Source: Chersky-840 sp036511675 (GTDB lineage Bacteria > Actinomycetota > Acidimicrobiia > Acidimicrobiales > UBA8190). From it: a stretch of DNA of 64,000 nt. Below are positions 42,751 through 52,055 of this stretch, piece by piece. How positions within the stretch are numbered: the stretch's first letter is position 1; each line of letters opens with the position of its first letter. The position numbers and the translations under genes were made by a program. The notes under the pieces are model-generated. The model worked only from the letters and a program-made list of their open reading frames with translations, ran no database searches and was not told where the DNA came from. The stretch lies in contig DATCBU010000113.1 in the NCBI GenBank assembly GCA_036511675.1, forward strand, positions 5,847-69,846. Reading direction: 5' to 3'.

Positions 42751-44408
42751 GAAGATCGGGTCTTGGGGATCGGCGGCTCAGACCGCGTGGGGAAGCTCTG
42801 AGGCAAGAATCTCGAGCCCTCCATGTCCACGAATGTGCCCGGCTTGTTGTTGTAGGTCGAGGGCGTGGCCTTGGACCAGTAGACGACGGCGGCGTCGATC
42901 GTCCAGTCGTAGCTGCCCTTGGAGAACCCGAATTCGGCGTGGCCGGTCGTCCCTCCTCCGATCGTCCCCATCGAGGGGGCGGCCGCCGCCATTCTCGCCG
43001 GGCTGAGATCGGGGCCGGTGTTCTCAATGAGGCTTGCCAGCATGTTCCACAGCTCCCAGGCGCCGCTGGCCACATACGGCTTCATCGGCAGGTTCGTCCC
43101 TCCGCCGAGTCTGTACGCGATCGGGCCGGGCTCTTTGGAGGGCGGGGGAAGTGAGGGGGCCGACGTGATGCCGAAGGCGTCGTCGAACTCACAGCCCGCC
43201 TGATATTGCGGACAGGCGAGCGATGACTGGGTCGCGGTGGACTCGAAGTTCTGCGCCACGGCATCGACGCCCATGCCCTGCACATCGGCGAGAACGTTCT
43301 CCGGGTAGTAGTTGTGCTGCTGTTCGCCGGAGTACAGAAGCTCAGGGGCGACGGGGTCACAGAGGCAGACCACGTCCGTCGCAGGATCGCTCGGCGTGTC
43401 CATGGCGGAGACCCCGGCGTTGATCTGCTGCGCAGCCGTGCTGATGTCCTGTGAATAGAAGTAGTGGTGCTGCGCGACGCTCCCTCCGTCACCGCAGTCG
43501 CGGTTGAGCGCGGGGACGAGGACATTGGTGACGGTATCCTCGTTGTCGGGGTCGTTGGTGGAGATCACCCCCAGAATCCGCTTCTGGCCGTTGAAGTTCT
43601 GAGCCGCGTTCTTGTCCGGGGCGAAGCTCACCGTCCGGTCGCTGTTCTTGCTCGTCAGCTGATTGCACCAGAACTTGGCGAAGCCCTGCTCGATGTTGGT
43701 CGAGCTCTCCCCCGGTGACCAGAAGTACGGGGCGTTGGCCTGGGCGAAGGCAGTGCTGAAGCCGACTCCACCGAGGGAGATCGTGTGGTCCTGCGCCAGG
43801 CGGGCGAAGCACACCGAACAGAGTGTGGTGCCCCAGGCGACGGCGTAGGGATGGTAGGTCTGGACGATGGTGTCCATCTCGGCCAGCAGGCAGCCCGTGT
43901 CCGGCGGCACGGTTTGACAGGTGCTGTTGTACGTCACGATCTTGAGTTTGCGTCCCCACAGCACATAGTGGGAGTTGACAAAATTCTGAAATGCCGCGTT
44001 CACCTGTTGCGTCTGGGCGTAATCGACGTAGAGCCCCTCTCCCCGGAGGATGGTGTCCACGATCCCGCCGGCGTCGGCGTAGTAGTTGACCACGGTGATG
44101 GTCTTGCTCGTGACCCCCTGGGAGGAGCTACCCCCGTTGTCGTAGCTCCCGCCGATCGTCCCCGGCGTGCAAGGGGGGGCGTAGTAGTCGATCGACGTCG
44201 AGAACTCACGGCCACCGACGCAGTGAGTCCGGCTACCAGTTCCTCCCGTCGTTCCCGAGAAGCCGACCGCAGGGCTCGCCCCGGCGGAGCTCGAGGCCGA
44301 GGGCCCTTGCGCGGGGGAGGTCGAGGGGAAGAGCACGATGATGAGCACCTGCGCCGCGATGAGGACGGCCAAGGGAAGGTAGCCTCGAACGAGCCGCCTG
44401 ACCTTCAT
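42747..44408 (-). CDS. Liv-type ABC substrate-binding protein (periplasmic-binding-like)
   Basis: A 553-residue exported binding protein of the Liv-like type. The N-terminus MKVRRLVRGYLPLAVLIAAQ is a signal or anchor helix followed by a Ser/Ala/Gly-rich linker. The mature part has GVTSKTITVVNYYADAGGIV (first binding-protein strand), AYFWSPG-like and SPARMAAAAPSMGTIGGG regions, and several cysteine pairs unusual for the family. The ATG at 44408 was chosen over the long open frame from 44624 because the signal starts there. Being longer than usual and cysteine-rich, it may recognise a bulky ligand rather than an amino acid. Confidence 0.82.
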   Translation of the reverse strand: MKVRRLVRGYLPLAVLIAAQVLIIVLFPSTSPAQGPSASSSAGASPAVGFSGTTGGTGSRTHCVGGREFSTSIDYYAPPCTPGTIGGSYDNGGSSSQGVTSKTITVVNYYADAGGIVDTILRGEGLYVDYAQTQQVNAAFQNFVNSHYVLWGRKLKIVTYNSTCQTVPPDTGCLLAEMDTIVQTYHPYAVAWGTTLCSVCFARLAQDHTISLGGVGFSTAFAQANAPYFWSPGESSTNIEQGFAKFWCNQLTSKNSDRTVSFAPDKNAAQNFNGQKRILGVISTNDPDNEDTVTNVLVPALNRDCGDGGSVAQHHYFYSQDISTAAQQINAGVSAMDTPSDPATDVVCLCDPVAPELLYSGEQQHNYYPENVLADVQGMGVDAVAQNFESTATQSSLACPQYQAGCEFDDAFGITSAPSLPPPSKEPGPIAYRLGGGTNLPMKPYVASGAWELWNMLASLIENTGPDLSPARMAAAAPSMGTIGGGTTGHAEFGFSKGSYDWTIDAAVVYWSKATPSTYNNKPGTFVDMEGSRFLPQSFPTRSEPPIPKTRSS

Positions 44409-44950
44409 CGGCCTCGCCTTTGCTCGGCGCGGTGCCGGAGTGGGCGCGGGAGATCGACACAGCCACGTGACCCGGTCACGACGGCGTGGTCGACTAGCCG
44501 GCCAACCCCCATACGTCCCCCACTCCCCCTTGGTTCGAATGTACAGCCGTTCGTGGGTGGAGGTGTCTTCGCTCGGGTTTCCCGCCATTCCTTGCGGCCG
44601 CAATGACTGCGCCGAATTGGGCACCGGGCCCCTGTATTCCGAGCCGATTCGGCCGTCTCCCTATTGCTCATGTGGCGGCTCCCTGACCTGCAGAAAGGGG
44701 CCCGTGCCAAGGCCACCTCTGGAGATCCCGATGATCACACAATGAAGGTCGAGCTGGCGCGGGCCATGCCTGGTTAGAGCTTCTTACGATGGTCGTCGTC
44801 CCGAGCACGATCACCGGAATCGCATTCGTCGTCTTGTCTCGATTCGGACTGGCGGGACATCTTCCCCTTTGAGCCGTGATGGCTCTGTTGGTGGTAACAG
44901 GGGTCCTGGGAGAGACAACGCGACGCTTTGTCCGTTTCGACGTAAACAGG
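44409..44950. other. Gene-poor gap between ABC operon and EAL pseudogene
   Basis: 542 bp with no gene I can support. GC and codon structure are lower and less regular than in the neighbouring operon. I see no repeat or RNA. It would hold the promoter of the ABC operon. Confidence 0.5.
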
Positions 44951-45314
44951 CGAGCTTTGCATTTTGGGATTGCTGTGCAGAGACTTCGGCACGGGGTACT
45001 CGTCTCTCTCGTATCTGCGCAGCTTCCCGATCGACTTCTTGAAGATCGACCGATCATTCGTGAACGAACTTGGCGGTGAGTCGAACGACCAGGGACGCGC
45101 TCTCGTCAGTTCGATCATCAGCATCGGACACAACCTCAAGCTTGCCGTCATCGCCGAGGGGATCGAGAAGTTCAGACCAGCTCGGAGAGCTCCTCGCCGC
45201 ACATTGCGATTTCGGCCAAGGCTCTGTCACCCCGCCCCGCCCGATGAGATCCGCGAGATCCTCGTCCGTCACGGCAAGTCGTTCGAAGTGGAGCCTGTTC
45301 AAACTGTGCCTTGA
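44951..45314 (+). pseudogene. Decayed EAL-domain (cyclic-di-GMP phosphodiesterase) fragment
   Basis: Frames on the + strand together give an EAL core. ALHFGIAV lies in one frame, then RDFGTGYSSLSYLRSFPIDF and LKIDRSFVNEL in the next, continuing to VIAEGIEKF. The frame then shifts near 45174 to DQLGELLAAHCDFGQGS, and shifts back to PPDEIREILVRHG before a TGA at 45312-45314. The EAL motif itself and the N-terminal half are absent, so this is a truncated remnant with at least three frame breaks. No functional protein could be made. It suggests past acquisition or loss of a signalling gene. Confidence 0.82.
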
Positions 45315-45327
45315 GCGGGATTCGGCA

Positions 45328-46515
45328 TCATTGAGGACCGTTGTGCTCGTGCGGGGTAGCTGCGGGCAGTTCGGGAGAGGAAATCGGTTCGCCGGTCCCC
45401 GATTGCGTCACATCAGCTGACTCTGGGAGGGGGACTGCTCCGGGGACCGCAGACAAGAGCGCGTCGTAAATCGACCGGCCAGATGCCACCAATCCGGTCA
45501 CAACCTGTCCGACACCTTCAGCACCATTCACCACACTCAGATTGGCGCCATTCAAGCCTTGGGCCAGCGACGCCACGATAGCTGGCATCATTTCGACCAT
45601 CTTGGACGCGACGATTCGCTCGAGGTTGCCCCCGGTCAGCGCTTCGGCCTGAGCTCGCAGAGCGTCGCGTTGCGCTTGGGCCAGCTTCACCGTCTTGTAG
45701 GCCTCGGCATCGGCTGGTTTCTGTACCTCGGCTACTAGTTCCGCTTCGCGCTTCTCAGCCTGCTTGGCCGCGAGAGCCGCCTGTTCTTCGGTTACCTTCT
45801 GTGCGGCTTTCGCCTGCGCGAGCGGTCCCGATTGATCAGCCTCGGCCTGAGCTGCTTGGACCTCGGCTCGAGCGCCGGCCTGTTTTATCTCCGAATCGCG
45901 GGTGAATCCTGCTTTCTGTGCGTTCGCCTCCTGCTCTCGCTCAGTGGCGGCCTGGTCGGCCTGGGCTTGGGCGATTCGAGCGTTCTTCTCCACTTCAGCG
46001 ATGTGCGGTGCGGCCAGGTTCTTTATGTAGCCCGAAGGGTCGCCCACCTCTTGGATTTGAAAGGCGTCGACAATCAGTCCGAGTTTCTCCATCTCGTCAG
46101 AGGACGCCGACTTGACCTCTTGCGCCAGGCTGTTGCGGTCCGTGATGATCTTCTCGACGGTGAGGCTGCCGACAATCGAGCGCAGGTGACCAGCCAGGAT
46201 TTGGCCGACGAGAGACTCCATTTGGTCCTGCTGGTCAAGGAACCGCCTCGCAGCATTGGCAATCGACTGAAAGTCATCAGCGACCTTGAAGACCGCGACT
46301 GCCTGGACGGTGAGTGGTATTCCCTGGCCGGTCACACAGTTCTCTTCGAGCTCTGCCTCGTAGAGGTCCAAAGACAAGATGCGCGCTCTCGACCGCCAGG
46401 GAGCGACGAAGGTGCCGTGACCGGTGACGATCCGGAACTGACCGCCATCGGCTCCTCCTTTTGCTCCGGAAATGACCAGCGCCTGGTTGGGCTCAGGAAT
46501 CCGATAGAAGAACAT
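45328..46515 (-). CDS. Flotillin/SPFH-domain protein without an N-terminal anchor
   Basis: A 395-residue flotillin-like protein. The SPFH part begins MFFYRIPEPNQALVISGAKG and includes DLYEAELEENCVTGQGIPLT and GLIVDAFQIQEVGDPSGYI. An Ala/Glu/Gln-rich coiled coil follows (residues ~185-290), then EALTGGNLERIVASKMVEMM and a low-complexity tail. Typical bacterial FloA/FloT starts with a membrane hairpin; here a stop lies just upstream in frame, so the anchor is absent. The protein may be cytoplasmic or bound by a partner. A small NfeD-like gene lies 30 bp upstream and is probably co-expressed. Confidence 0.88.
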   Translation of the reverse strand: MFFYRIPEPNQALVISGAKGGADGGQFRIVTGHGTFVAPWRSRARILSLDLYEAELEENCVTGQGIPLTVQAVAVFKVADDFQSIANAARRFLDQQDQMESLVGQILAGHLRSIVGSLTVEKIITDRNSLAQEVKSASSDEMEKLGLIVDAFQIQEVGDPSGYIKNLAAPHIAEVEKNARIAQAQADQAATEREQEANAQKAGFTRDSEIKQAGARAEVQAAQAEADQSGPLAQAKAAQKVTEEQAALAAKQAEKREAELVAEVQKPADAEAYKTVKLAQAQRDALRAQAEALTGGNLERIVASKMVEMMPAIVASLAQGLNGANLSVVNGAEGVGQVVTGLVASGRSIYDALLSAVPGAVPLPESADVTQSGTGEPISSPELPAATPHEHNGPQ

Positions 46516-46545
46516 TGTCGCCGACCTTTCATTGGTGAGTGAAGG

Positions 46546-46755
46546 TCAGTACCCCGAGGCAGTGACCAAGACCGTTCGAGGTCCAGTCTGTTCGACCACG
46601 ACAGCATGAGCATTCTTGTTCAGAGCTTCGTTGCCCTGCGTATAGGCCGTGAAGGCCTCGGAGCCACCCCGAACACTCAAGATGATTTCGCCCGAACCAT
46701 CAGTCGGTATCGGAACCGAGACACGGCCCACCATCCCGGTGAGGTCTTCATCCAT
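46546..46755 (-). CDS. Small NfeD-like OB-fold protein
   Basis: A 69-residue open frame: LTGMVGRVSVPIPTDGSGEI, then ILSVRGGSEAFTAYTQ, then the end AVVVEQTGPRTVLVTASGY. This is the shape of the C-terminal soluble domain of NfeD proteins, which are usually encoded beside SPFH proteins and partner them. The membrane part of a full NfeD is missing. The ATG at 46755 has no strong ribosome-binding site. It lies 30 bp upstream of the flotillin gene on the same strand, which supports the call. Confidence 0.68.
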   Translation of the reverse strand: MDEDLTGMVGRVSVPIPTDGSGEIILSVRGGSEAFTAYTQGNEALNKNAHAVVVEQTGPRTVLVTASGY

Positions 46756-46896
46756 CAGGCGGAAGCGTATCCGCGGGTGGAGGATCGGCGCCCAGCGTTG
46801 TGAGGGATGTCGACAGTCGGTTTTGGCTCGGGCTTCCGGACATGTGATGGCGGCGCCCAGGGTCAAGCAGGCAGTGACATCAGTTAGTTTGCTCGG

Positions 46897-47733
46897 ATGG
46901 GCGACTTGGCGGCGGACACGGCGGTGGAAGCCCTGGGCGATGGGCGGTACCGGGGCGTGCTCAGTAGGGACTGGGAGATTTGGGGACCCATGGGCGGGTA
47001 TCTCGCCTCGTTCGCCCTTCGAGCGGCAGGGGAGGAGAGCCGATTCAACCGACCCGCCAGCTTCTTTTGCCACTACCTGCACGTAGCCGCATTCGAGCCG
47101 ATCGATGTGCAGGTGAGCACGCTTCGGTCGGCCAAGACAGCCCTGTCGCAACGGGTGACGATTAGCCAAGGTGCCCGTCAGGTGCTCGAGGCGACCGTCT
47201 GGTCGGTGGGCGAGGTCGAAGGCCTTGAGCACGACGACACCGAATCACCGGCCGTGCCGCCGCCTGACGGGCTGCCGTCCATCGAGGAGCTGACGCCCGA
47301 CCGCGAGGCGCCCTTCAGATTCTGGAACAACTTCGATATGCGCCCTGTGACATTCCGGGCGCAATGGCCACCAGCCGAGTCGCTGCCGCCGCAGTGGAGA
47401 GCCTGGTGCCGATTCCGACCGATGGCTGTTTTCGACGACCCGTGGGTGGACGCCTGCCGATCGGTCATCCTCGTCGATGTCCAGAGTTGGCCAGCCGCTT
47501 CCTCGCGCCACGCCTGGCGGGAGCCGCATGGCTTCATTGCTCCGAGCCTCGATCTCTATGTCGCCTTCCACCTTCCGGTGCCTGAGGAGCCCTGGCTGTT
47601 GGCCGACGGGTTCGCCCCCGTGTCCGCCGACGGGATCTTCGGCTGGACAGGTCGGCTGTGGACTCCGGGCGGTCAGCTGGTCAGCTCGGGAGCAGGCCAG
47701 GCTTTGTACCGGCGAGTACCAAGCACAGACTGA
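46897..47733 (+). CDS. Acyl-CoA thioesterase-like (TesB/hotdog) protein
   Basis: A 278-residue thioesterase family protein with two tandem hotdog-like halves. The first includes EIWGPMGGYLASFALRAAGE and HYLHVAAFEPIDVQVSTLRS; the second includes WRAWCRFRPMAVFDDPWVDA and SLDLYVAFHLPVPEEPWLLA. The end ISA-like FGWTGRLWTPGGQLVSSGAG is typical of TesB-like proteins. Acyl-CoA substrates are likely; chain length is unknown. It diverges from the NfeD-flotillin pair. Confidence 0.85.
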   Translation: MGDLAADTAVEALGDGRYRGVLSRDWEIWGPMGGYLASFALRAAGEESRFNRPASFFCHYLHVAAFEPIDVQVSTLRSAKTALSQRVTISQGARQVLEATVWSVGEVEGLEHDDTESPAVPPPDGLPSIEELTPDREAPFRFWNNFDMRPVTFRAQWPPAESLPPQWRAWCRFRPMAVFDDPWVDACRSVILVDVQSWPAASSRHAWREPHGFIAPSLDLYVAFHLPVPEEPWLLADGFAPVSADGIFGWTGRLWTPGGQLVSSGAGQALYRRVPSTD

Positions 47734-47743
47734 GCCTGGCCGA

Positions 47744-48046
47744 TCAGCGGCCCGTCCTTCTGCTGACGAAGTAGTTGTGCACCTCGAAGAACGTGGTCAT
47801 CGGCGGATCGAGCACGCCGATCTTTCGGAAGAGGGGCTCGATCGTCTCAACCTGGAACGCCGATAATGCTTCGCGCGATTCCCACACGTCGATGATGCGA
47901 ATCCCGTCGGCAGTCTCGGTCACGCAGTGGAAGAGCACCCCTGAGGGCGGGGGACCACCGGGGAGAAGTCCCATGATCTCCACGACTTTGTCGTACTGCT
48001 TGAGAGAGACACCGCGGTAATCAACCTGAACACCGACTCCCGCCAT
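47744..48046 (-). CDS. Small ABM-type (monooxygenase-like) protein
   Basis: A 100-residue protein with a ferredoxin-like alpha/beta-barrel appearance. The start MAGVGVQVDYRGVSLKQYDK, then GVLFHCVTETADGIRIIDVW, then PMTTFFEVHNYFVSR, resembles the antibiotic-biosynthesis-monooxygenase (ABM) fold. The function is unknown. The ATG at 48046 has GGAGG 5-6 bp upstream. It converges with the thioesterase gene across 10 bp. Confidence 0.65.
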   Translation of the reverse strand: MAGVGVQVDYRGVSLKQYDKVVEIMGLLPGGPPPSGVLFHCVTETADGIRIIDVWESREALSAFQVETIEPLFRKIGVLDPPMTTFFEVHNYFVSRRTGR

Positions 48047-48630
48047 TGCAACCTCCAAGCCGTGAGGGCAATCGAACTTCAACCAGTCCCAGTGCCGATC
48101 GCCGCCTGGCGGCCACGAGGGGCGGTTGCCTTCCCGGTGATGCTCATTCTACGCCCCGGGCAGCTCCCGCGTCAGGCGGGACAGGTGGTGACCTGGACCT
48201 TCGCCATCCCGACGAGCGCACACCAATTCGGGTTCGGGGTACCGGTGAAGCGATCCCGGATCCAGTGCATCGCGGTGGCGGCCGACTCAAGCTATCTCCA
48301 TACTCTGATTGCCCAAACCACCTGCGATCAGCAGACCCAGAAATTCGTTGGCAAGACCCGGTGTCGCTTCGTGAGCGCGCCCAGCATCGCTGCGCGCTCG
48401 ATGGGCGAAGCTCTGGACGATTCTCAGGTGAAATCACGCAGAGGTTGCTATGTGATGGGGCGCTGCCCGTCGCCCTGACCTACAGTGATACTGCTTCAGG
48501 CGTCACGCTCGGGACCAGCGCCCCGACCACAATGATCTGGGTGGCGAAGCTTGCGGTGTCGTTGCCTTCGGTTGCAGCAGTACATCTTCTCTCGACGGTC
48601 GTCGTTGTCGGGCTCCGGAAGAGGGCGTCG
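48047..48630. other. Gap of 584 bp without a supported gene
   Basis: A + frame 48062-48478 is open but its translation is not protein-like and lacks a ribosome-binding site, so I reject it. The base composition is patchy. I see no repeats or RNA genes. It may be decayed sequence or a long control region ahead of the TetR gene. Confidence 0.5.
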
Positions 48631-49338
48631 GTGGACAATTCACAAGAGCCATCACCTCACTCGTTAGCTGAAGAGCAACGAGGCCTCACTCGATCGCGCA
48701 TTAGGCAATCTGCAATGGTCGTCGTCAGTAGGCGAGGTTTCAACGCAACAGTCGAGGAGATTGCCCAACTTTCGGGCGTGAGTGCCCGCACCATCTACCG
48801 GCACTACGTCAGCCACGATCGATTGATTGCTTCCACTGTCAAAGACATGTTCGAGGCGTGCGGGCTTCCTCAACACGGGGAGCAGTTCGACAGCTCGATC
48901 GAGGGTTTACCCGGTCCCGCAGGCGACCTGAATGTCTGGATAGACGGCCTGGCGTCGACGTTTCATTCCAGAAGCGCCTCGATCTTCGGAGCAGCCTTCT
49001 GGGACATCTCTGCTCCCCATCACGACGCATCTGAGGTCCTTTCGGAAGTTGACTCGGTCCGACGTCACTACCGGCTCCGAGGGATCAGCTACCTCGTGAA
49101 TCTGGTCTGGCAAGTCGCCGGTGGCTCGGGCGAGCCTCCGCAAGACCTGAGGTTGGCCTTCGCCCTCAATCTCTCGGTGTTCACCACCCAGGCGCTCATG
49201 GTCGATTTCGACCAGACACCCGAGCAGATCGGGGCGCTGACTGCCGACATCTTGAAGATGGCGCTCTGGCAGGCAGTGGAGGCGCAGCGTTCCGAAGGTG
49301 TCGGCACCGCACACGGCAACGACGAGGACCGTTCGTAG
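48631..49338 (+). CDS. TetR family transcriptional regulator
   Basis: A 235-residue regulator. The helix-turn-helix reads FNATVEEIAQLSGVSARTIY then RHYVSHDRLIASTVKDMFE, the classic TetR N-terminus. The C-terminal ligand domain (residues ~80-225) is unremarkable. A GTG at 48631 was chosen; the open frame extends further upstream but without resemblance. Its target could be the thioesterase, the nitronate monooxygenase or itself. No palindromic operator stood out in the gap before it. Confidence 0.85.
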   Translation: MDNSQEPSPHSLAEEQRGLTRSRIRQSAMVVVSRRGFNATVEEIAQLSGVSARTIYRHYVSHDRLIASTVKDMFEACGLPQHGEQFDSSIEGLPGPAGDLNVWIDGLASTFHSRSASIFGAAFWDISAPHHDASEVLSEVDSVRRHYRLRGISYLVNLVWQVAGGSGEPPQDLRLAFALNLSVFTTQALMVDFDQTPEQIGALTADILKMALWQAVEAQRSEGVGTAHGNDEDRS

Positions 49339-49477
49339 CGCTGAGCACCACGAGCCCTCCTGGTCGGAGCGCGTCGAGTGCCGCGGCGCTCGCCTGGACC
49401 CGGTGCACGTCACGGGCTCCCCTGGCTACGAGGAAACGTGGACCCTACGCTCGCAAGGCGCTCGACGAGGAGGATCC

Positions 49478-50623
49478 GTGAAGACCAAGGTCACCGACAT
49501 GCTCGGGGTGGAGTTCCCCATCCTGGCCTTCAGCCACTGCCGCGACGTGGTGGCCGCGGTCACCAGGGCCGGTGGGTTCGGGGTCCTCGGGGCCGTGGCG
49601 CATACCCCTGAGCAGCTCGATGTCGACCTGGGATGGATCGAGGAGCAGACTCGGGGCGGCCGCTACGGGGTGGACCTCCTCCTCCCCGCCAAGTACGCCG
49701 GTGCCGACGAGGGGGGGATCGACGCCGACGCCGTGCGGCAATTGCTTCCCGCCGCCCAACAGGAGTTCGTGGACGAAATCCTGCGCCGCTACGGCGTGCC
49801 CGAGCTCCCCGAGGACCTGCGCACGGGGTCGGAGCGCAACGTGCTCGCCAACGTGGCGTCGAAAGGCTACGAGCCGCTCCTGGACGTGGCCTTCGCCCAT
49901 GACATCACGCTCATCGCCAGCGCCCTGGGGGCGCCCCCGCCGTCGCTGCTCACGCGGGCCCGTGGCGCCGGGGTGGTCGTGGCCGCACTGGCCGGCAACC
50001 TGACCCATGCGGAGCGCCACAATGCGGCCGGGGTCGACGTCATCGTGGCGCAGGGGACCGAGGCGGGAGGCCACACCGGCGAGATCTCCACCATGGTGCT
50101 CGTGCCCGAGGTCGTCGACGCCGTGGCCCCCACCCCGGTGCTGGCGGCGGGTGGCATCGGCAACGGACGGCAGATCGCCGCGGCCCTGGCGCTCGGGGCC
50201 CAAGGGGTGTGGTGCGGGTCGGTGTGGCTCACCACCCAGGAGGCCGAGACCCATCCGGCGGTGAAGCAGAAGTTCCTGGCCGCCGCCTCGCGCGACACCA
50301 TCCGTTCGCGCTCGTTGACGGGCAAGCCGGCCCGCATGTTGCGTAGTGCCTGGACCGACGAGTGGGAGGGGGCCGACTCCCCTGGTGCGCTGCCCATGCC
50401 CCTGCAGAGCGCGCTCGTGGCCGAGGCCCAGCACCGCATCAGCCGCGCCGCGGCGACCGAAGGATCAGGGGCGAACAAGCTGGCCAACTACTTCGTGGGC
50501 CAGGTGGTGGGGCAGATGAACGCCATCCGCCCCGCCCGCCAGGTGGTGCTGGAGATGATGACGGAGTACGCCGAGGTGGCCCAGCGCTTCGCCGACCAGG
50601 TGGCCGAGGAGTCCGCCCCGTAG
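49478..50623 (+). CDS. Nitronate monooxygenase family flavoprotein
   Basis: A 381-residue FMN TIM-barrel enzyme of the 2-nitropropane dioxygenase/nitronate monooxygenase family. TDMLGVEFPILAFSHCRDVV starts the barrel; TRAGGFGVLGAVAHTPEQL and VDVIVAQGTEAGGHTGEIST follow, and PVLAAGGIGNGRQIAAALAL is the FMN phosphate site with GVWCGSVWLTTQEAE. The GTG at 49478 is preceded by GAGGAGG. True substrates in Actinobacteria are often unknown. It converges with a P450 across 12 bp. Confidence 0.9.
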   Translation: MKTKVTDMLGVEFPILAFSHCRDVVAAVTRAGGFGVLGAVAHTPEQLDVDLGWIEEQTRGGRYGVDLLLPAKYAGADEGGIDADAVRQLLPAAQQEFVDEILRRYGVPELPEDLRTGSERNVLANVASKGYEPLLDVAFAHDITLIASALGAPPPSLLTRARGAGVVVAALAGNLTHAERHNAAGVDVIVAQGTEAGGHTGEISTMVLVPEVVDAVAPTPVLAAGGIGNGRQIAAALALGAQGVWCGSVWLTTQEAETHPAVKQKFLAAASRDTIRSRSLTGKPARMLRSAWTDEWEGADSPGALPMPLQSALVAEAQHRISRAAATEGSGANKLANYFVGQVVGQMNAIRPARQVVLEMMTEYAEVAQRFADQVAEESAP

Positions 50624-50635
50624 AGGACCAGCCGC

Positions 50636-51835
50636 CTAGCCGCCGACGCGGGCGGTGGGGGTGAACTCCACCGGGAGCGACTCGAAGCCCACGATGAAGT
50701 TCGACACCCGCAGGGGCTGTGGGGCCCCGTCGGCCCGGTGGATGTCGGGCAGGCGCTCCAGGATCCGGTCCACCATGCCGGATATCTCGGCGCGTGCCAG
50801 GCGGTGCCCGAGACACAGGTGCGCCCCGAACCCGAAGGCGACATGATCGTTGGGCTGGCGCCGGATGTCGAAGGTCTCGGGGTCGTCGAACACCGTCTCG
50901 TCCCGATTGGCCGACGGGTAGAGCAGCAACACGTTCTGTCCCGCCTTGATGGTCCGGCCGTGGAGCTCGGTGTCACGAACGGCCTTGCGGTTGAAGTTCT
51001 TGATGGGCGTCACCCAGCGCAGCATCTCCTCGACGGTGCTCGGGAGTAATTCCCGATCACCGCGCAGGTCCTCGAACTGGGCGGGGTCGCGCAGCAGCGC
51101 CTCCATGCCGCCGCTGATGACGTGACGGCTGGTCTCGTCGCCTCCGATCAGCAGCAGGAGTGACTCGTAGACCAGAGAATCGTCGTCGATGCGCTCCCCT
51201 TCCACTTCTCCCAGGACCAGTACGCCTAAGAGGTCATCGGCGGACATGCTCCGGCGCCGTTGGTCGATGTGGTCGCGGATGAAGGCGTCCCATTCGAGGA
51301 AGGCGGCGCCCGCCTTGGCCATGCCGTCGGGGTCCTTGGATCCCTGGGACATGAGCAAGGTGTCGGACCATTCCAGGAGCTGCTCCCAGTCCTTGGGGTC
51401 GAAGCCCAGCATGTCGGCGATGAGCACTAGGGGGAGCGGGGCGGCGATGTCGGCCACGAGGTCGCAGCTGCCCTTCTCGCACACCCGGTCGAGGATCTCG
51501 TCGCACACCTGGTGGATGCGGGGCTCGCGCTCGCGCACGGCCTGGGGGGTGAACCCCGCGCTCACCAACCGCCGCCGCCGCCGGTGCTCGGGGGCGTCCA
51601 TATCGATCATGTAGGGGAGGGGGATGTTGGGACGCGACCCGCCCGTGCTCGAGAAGGTCTGGGGGTCCTGGCCGATGGCCCGCACATCGGCGTACCGGGT
51701 TACCCCCCAGATGTCGTTGGGCTCGTCGTAGTAGGCAGGGGCGTTGCGGCGCATCCAGGCGAAGGCCGGGAACGGGTTCCCGGCGTAGAACTCGCCGTCC
51801 ATCAGGTCGATGTGCGGGGCTCCGGGCTCTGCCAT
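50636..51835 (-). CDS. Cytochrome P450
   Basis: A 399-residue class I-type bacterial P450. LLLLIGGDETSRHVISGGM is the I-helix, STVEEMLRWVTPI the ExxR helix, and HVAFGFGAHLCLGHRLARAE the haem-binding loop with the Cys ligand. FNRKAVRDTELHG and YPSANRDETVFDDPETFD are usual for the family. The sequence resembles steroid or alkane-type CYP142/CYP124/CYP125 enzymes of mycobacteria, though the exact subfamily needs alignment. The ATG at 51835 was preferred because GGGGAGG lies ~9 bases upstream. Redox partners are not adjacent. Confidence 0.92.
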   Translation of the reverse strand: MAEPGAPHIDLMDGEFYAGNPFPAFAWMRRNAPAYYDEPNDIWGVTRYADVRAIGQDPQTFSSTGGSRPNIPLPYMIDMDAPEHRRRRRLVSAGFTPQAVREREPRIHQVCDEILDRVCEKGSCDLVADIAAPLPLVLIADMLGFDPKDWEQLLEWSDTLLMSQGSKDPDGMAKAGAAFLEWDAFIRDHIDQRRRSMSADDLLGVLVLGEVEGERIDDDSLVYESLLLLIGGDETSRHVISGGMEALLRDPAQFEDLRGDRELLPSTVEEMLRWVTPIKNFNRKAVRDTELHGRTIKAGQNVLLLYPSANRDETVFDDPETFDIRRQPNDHVAFGFGAHLCLGHRLARAEISGMVDRILERLPDIHRADGAPQPLRVSNFIVGFESLPVEFTPTARVGG

Positions 51836-52055
51836 CGGAACGTGCCTCCCCTGGATCTTCGCCACGCCTCGTGACCCCTAGACACGACGAGTGGTCAGGC
51901 GTATCGTTCTACCGTCGTCGGCGGCTTGTCCACCGTAGGCGATATTGGGGGATGTGCGGGACGGGGCCGTCTCGGTACTGAGCGGTTCCTGGGGGGACCC
52001 GTCCCGCCGCCTTCCCGGGCGGCCCGATGTGCCCCGGCTGTTCCTTGAGGCCTAC

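Noticed and set aside
48062..48478. Possible 138-codon gene in the 48-kb gap
   Set aside because: No ribosome-binding site, no protein-like composition and no recognisable motif.
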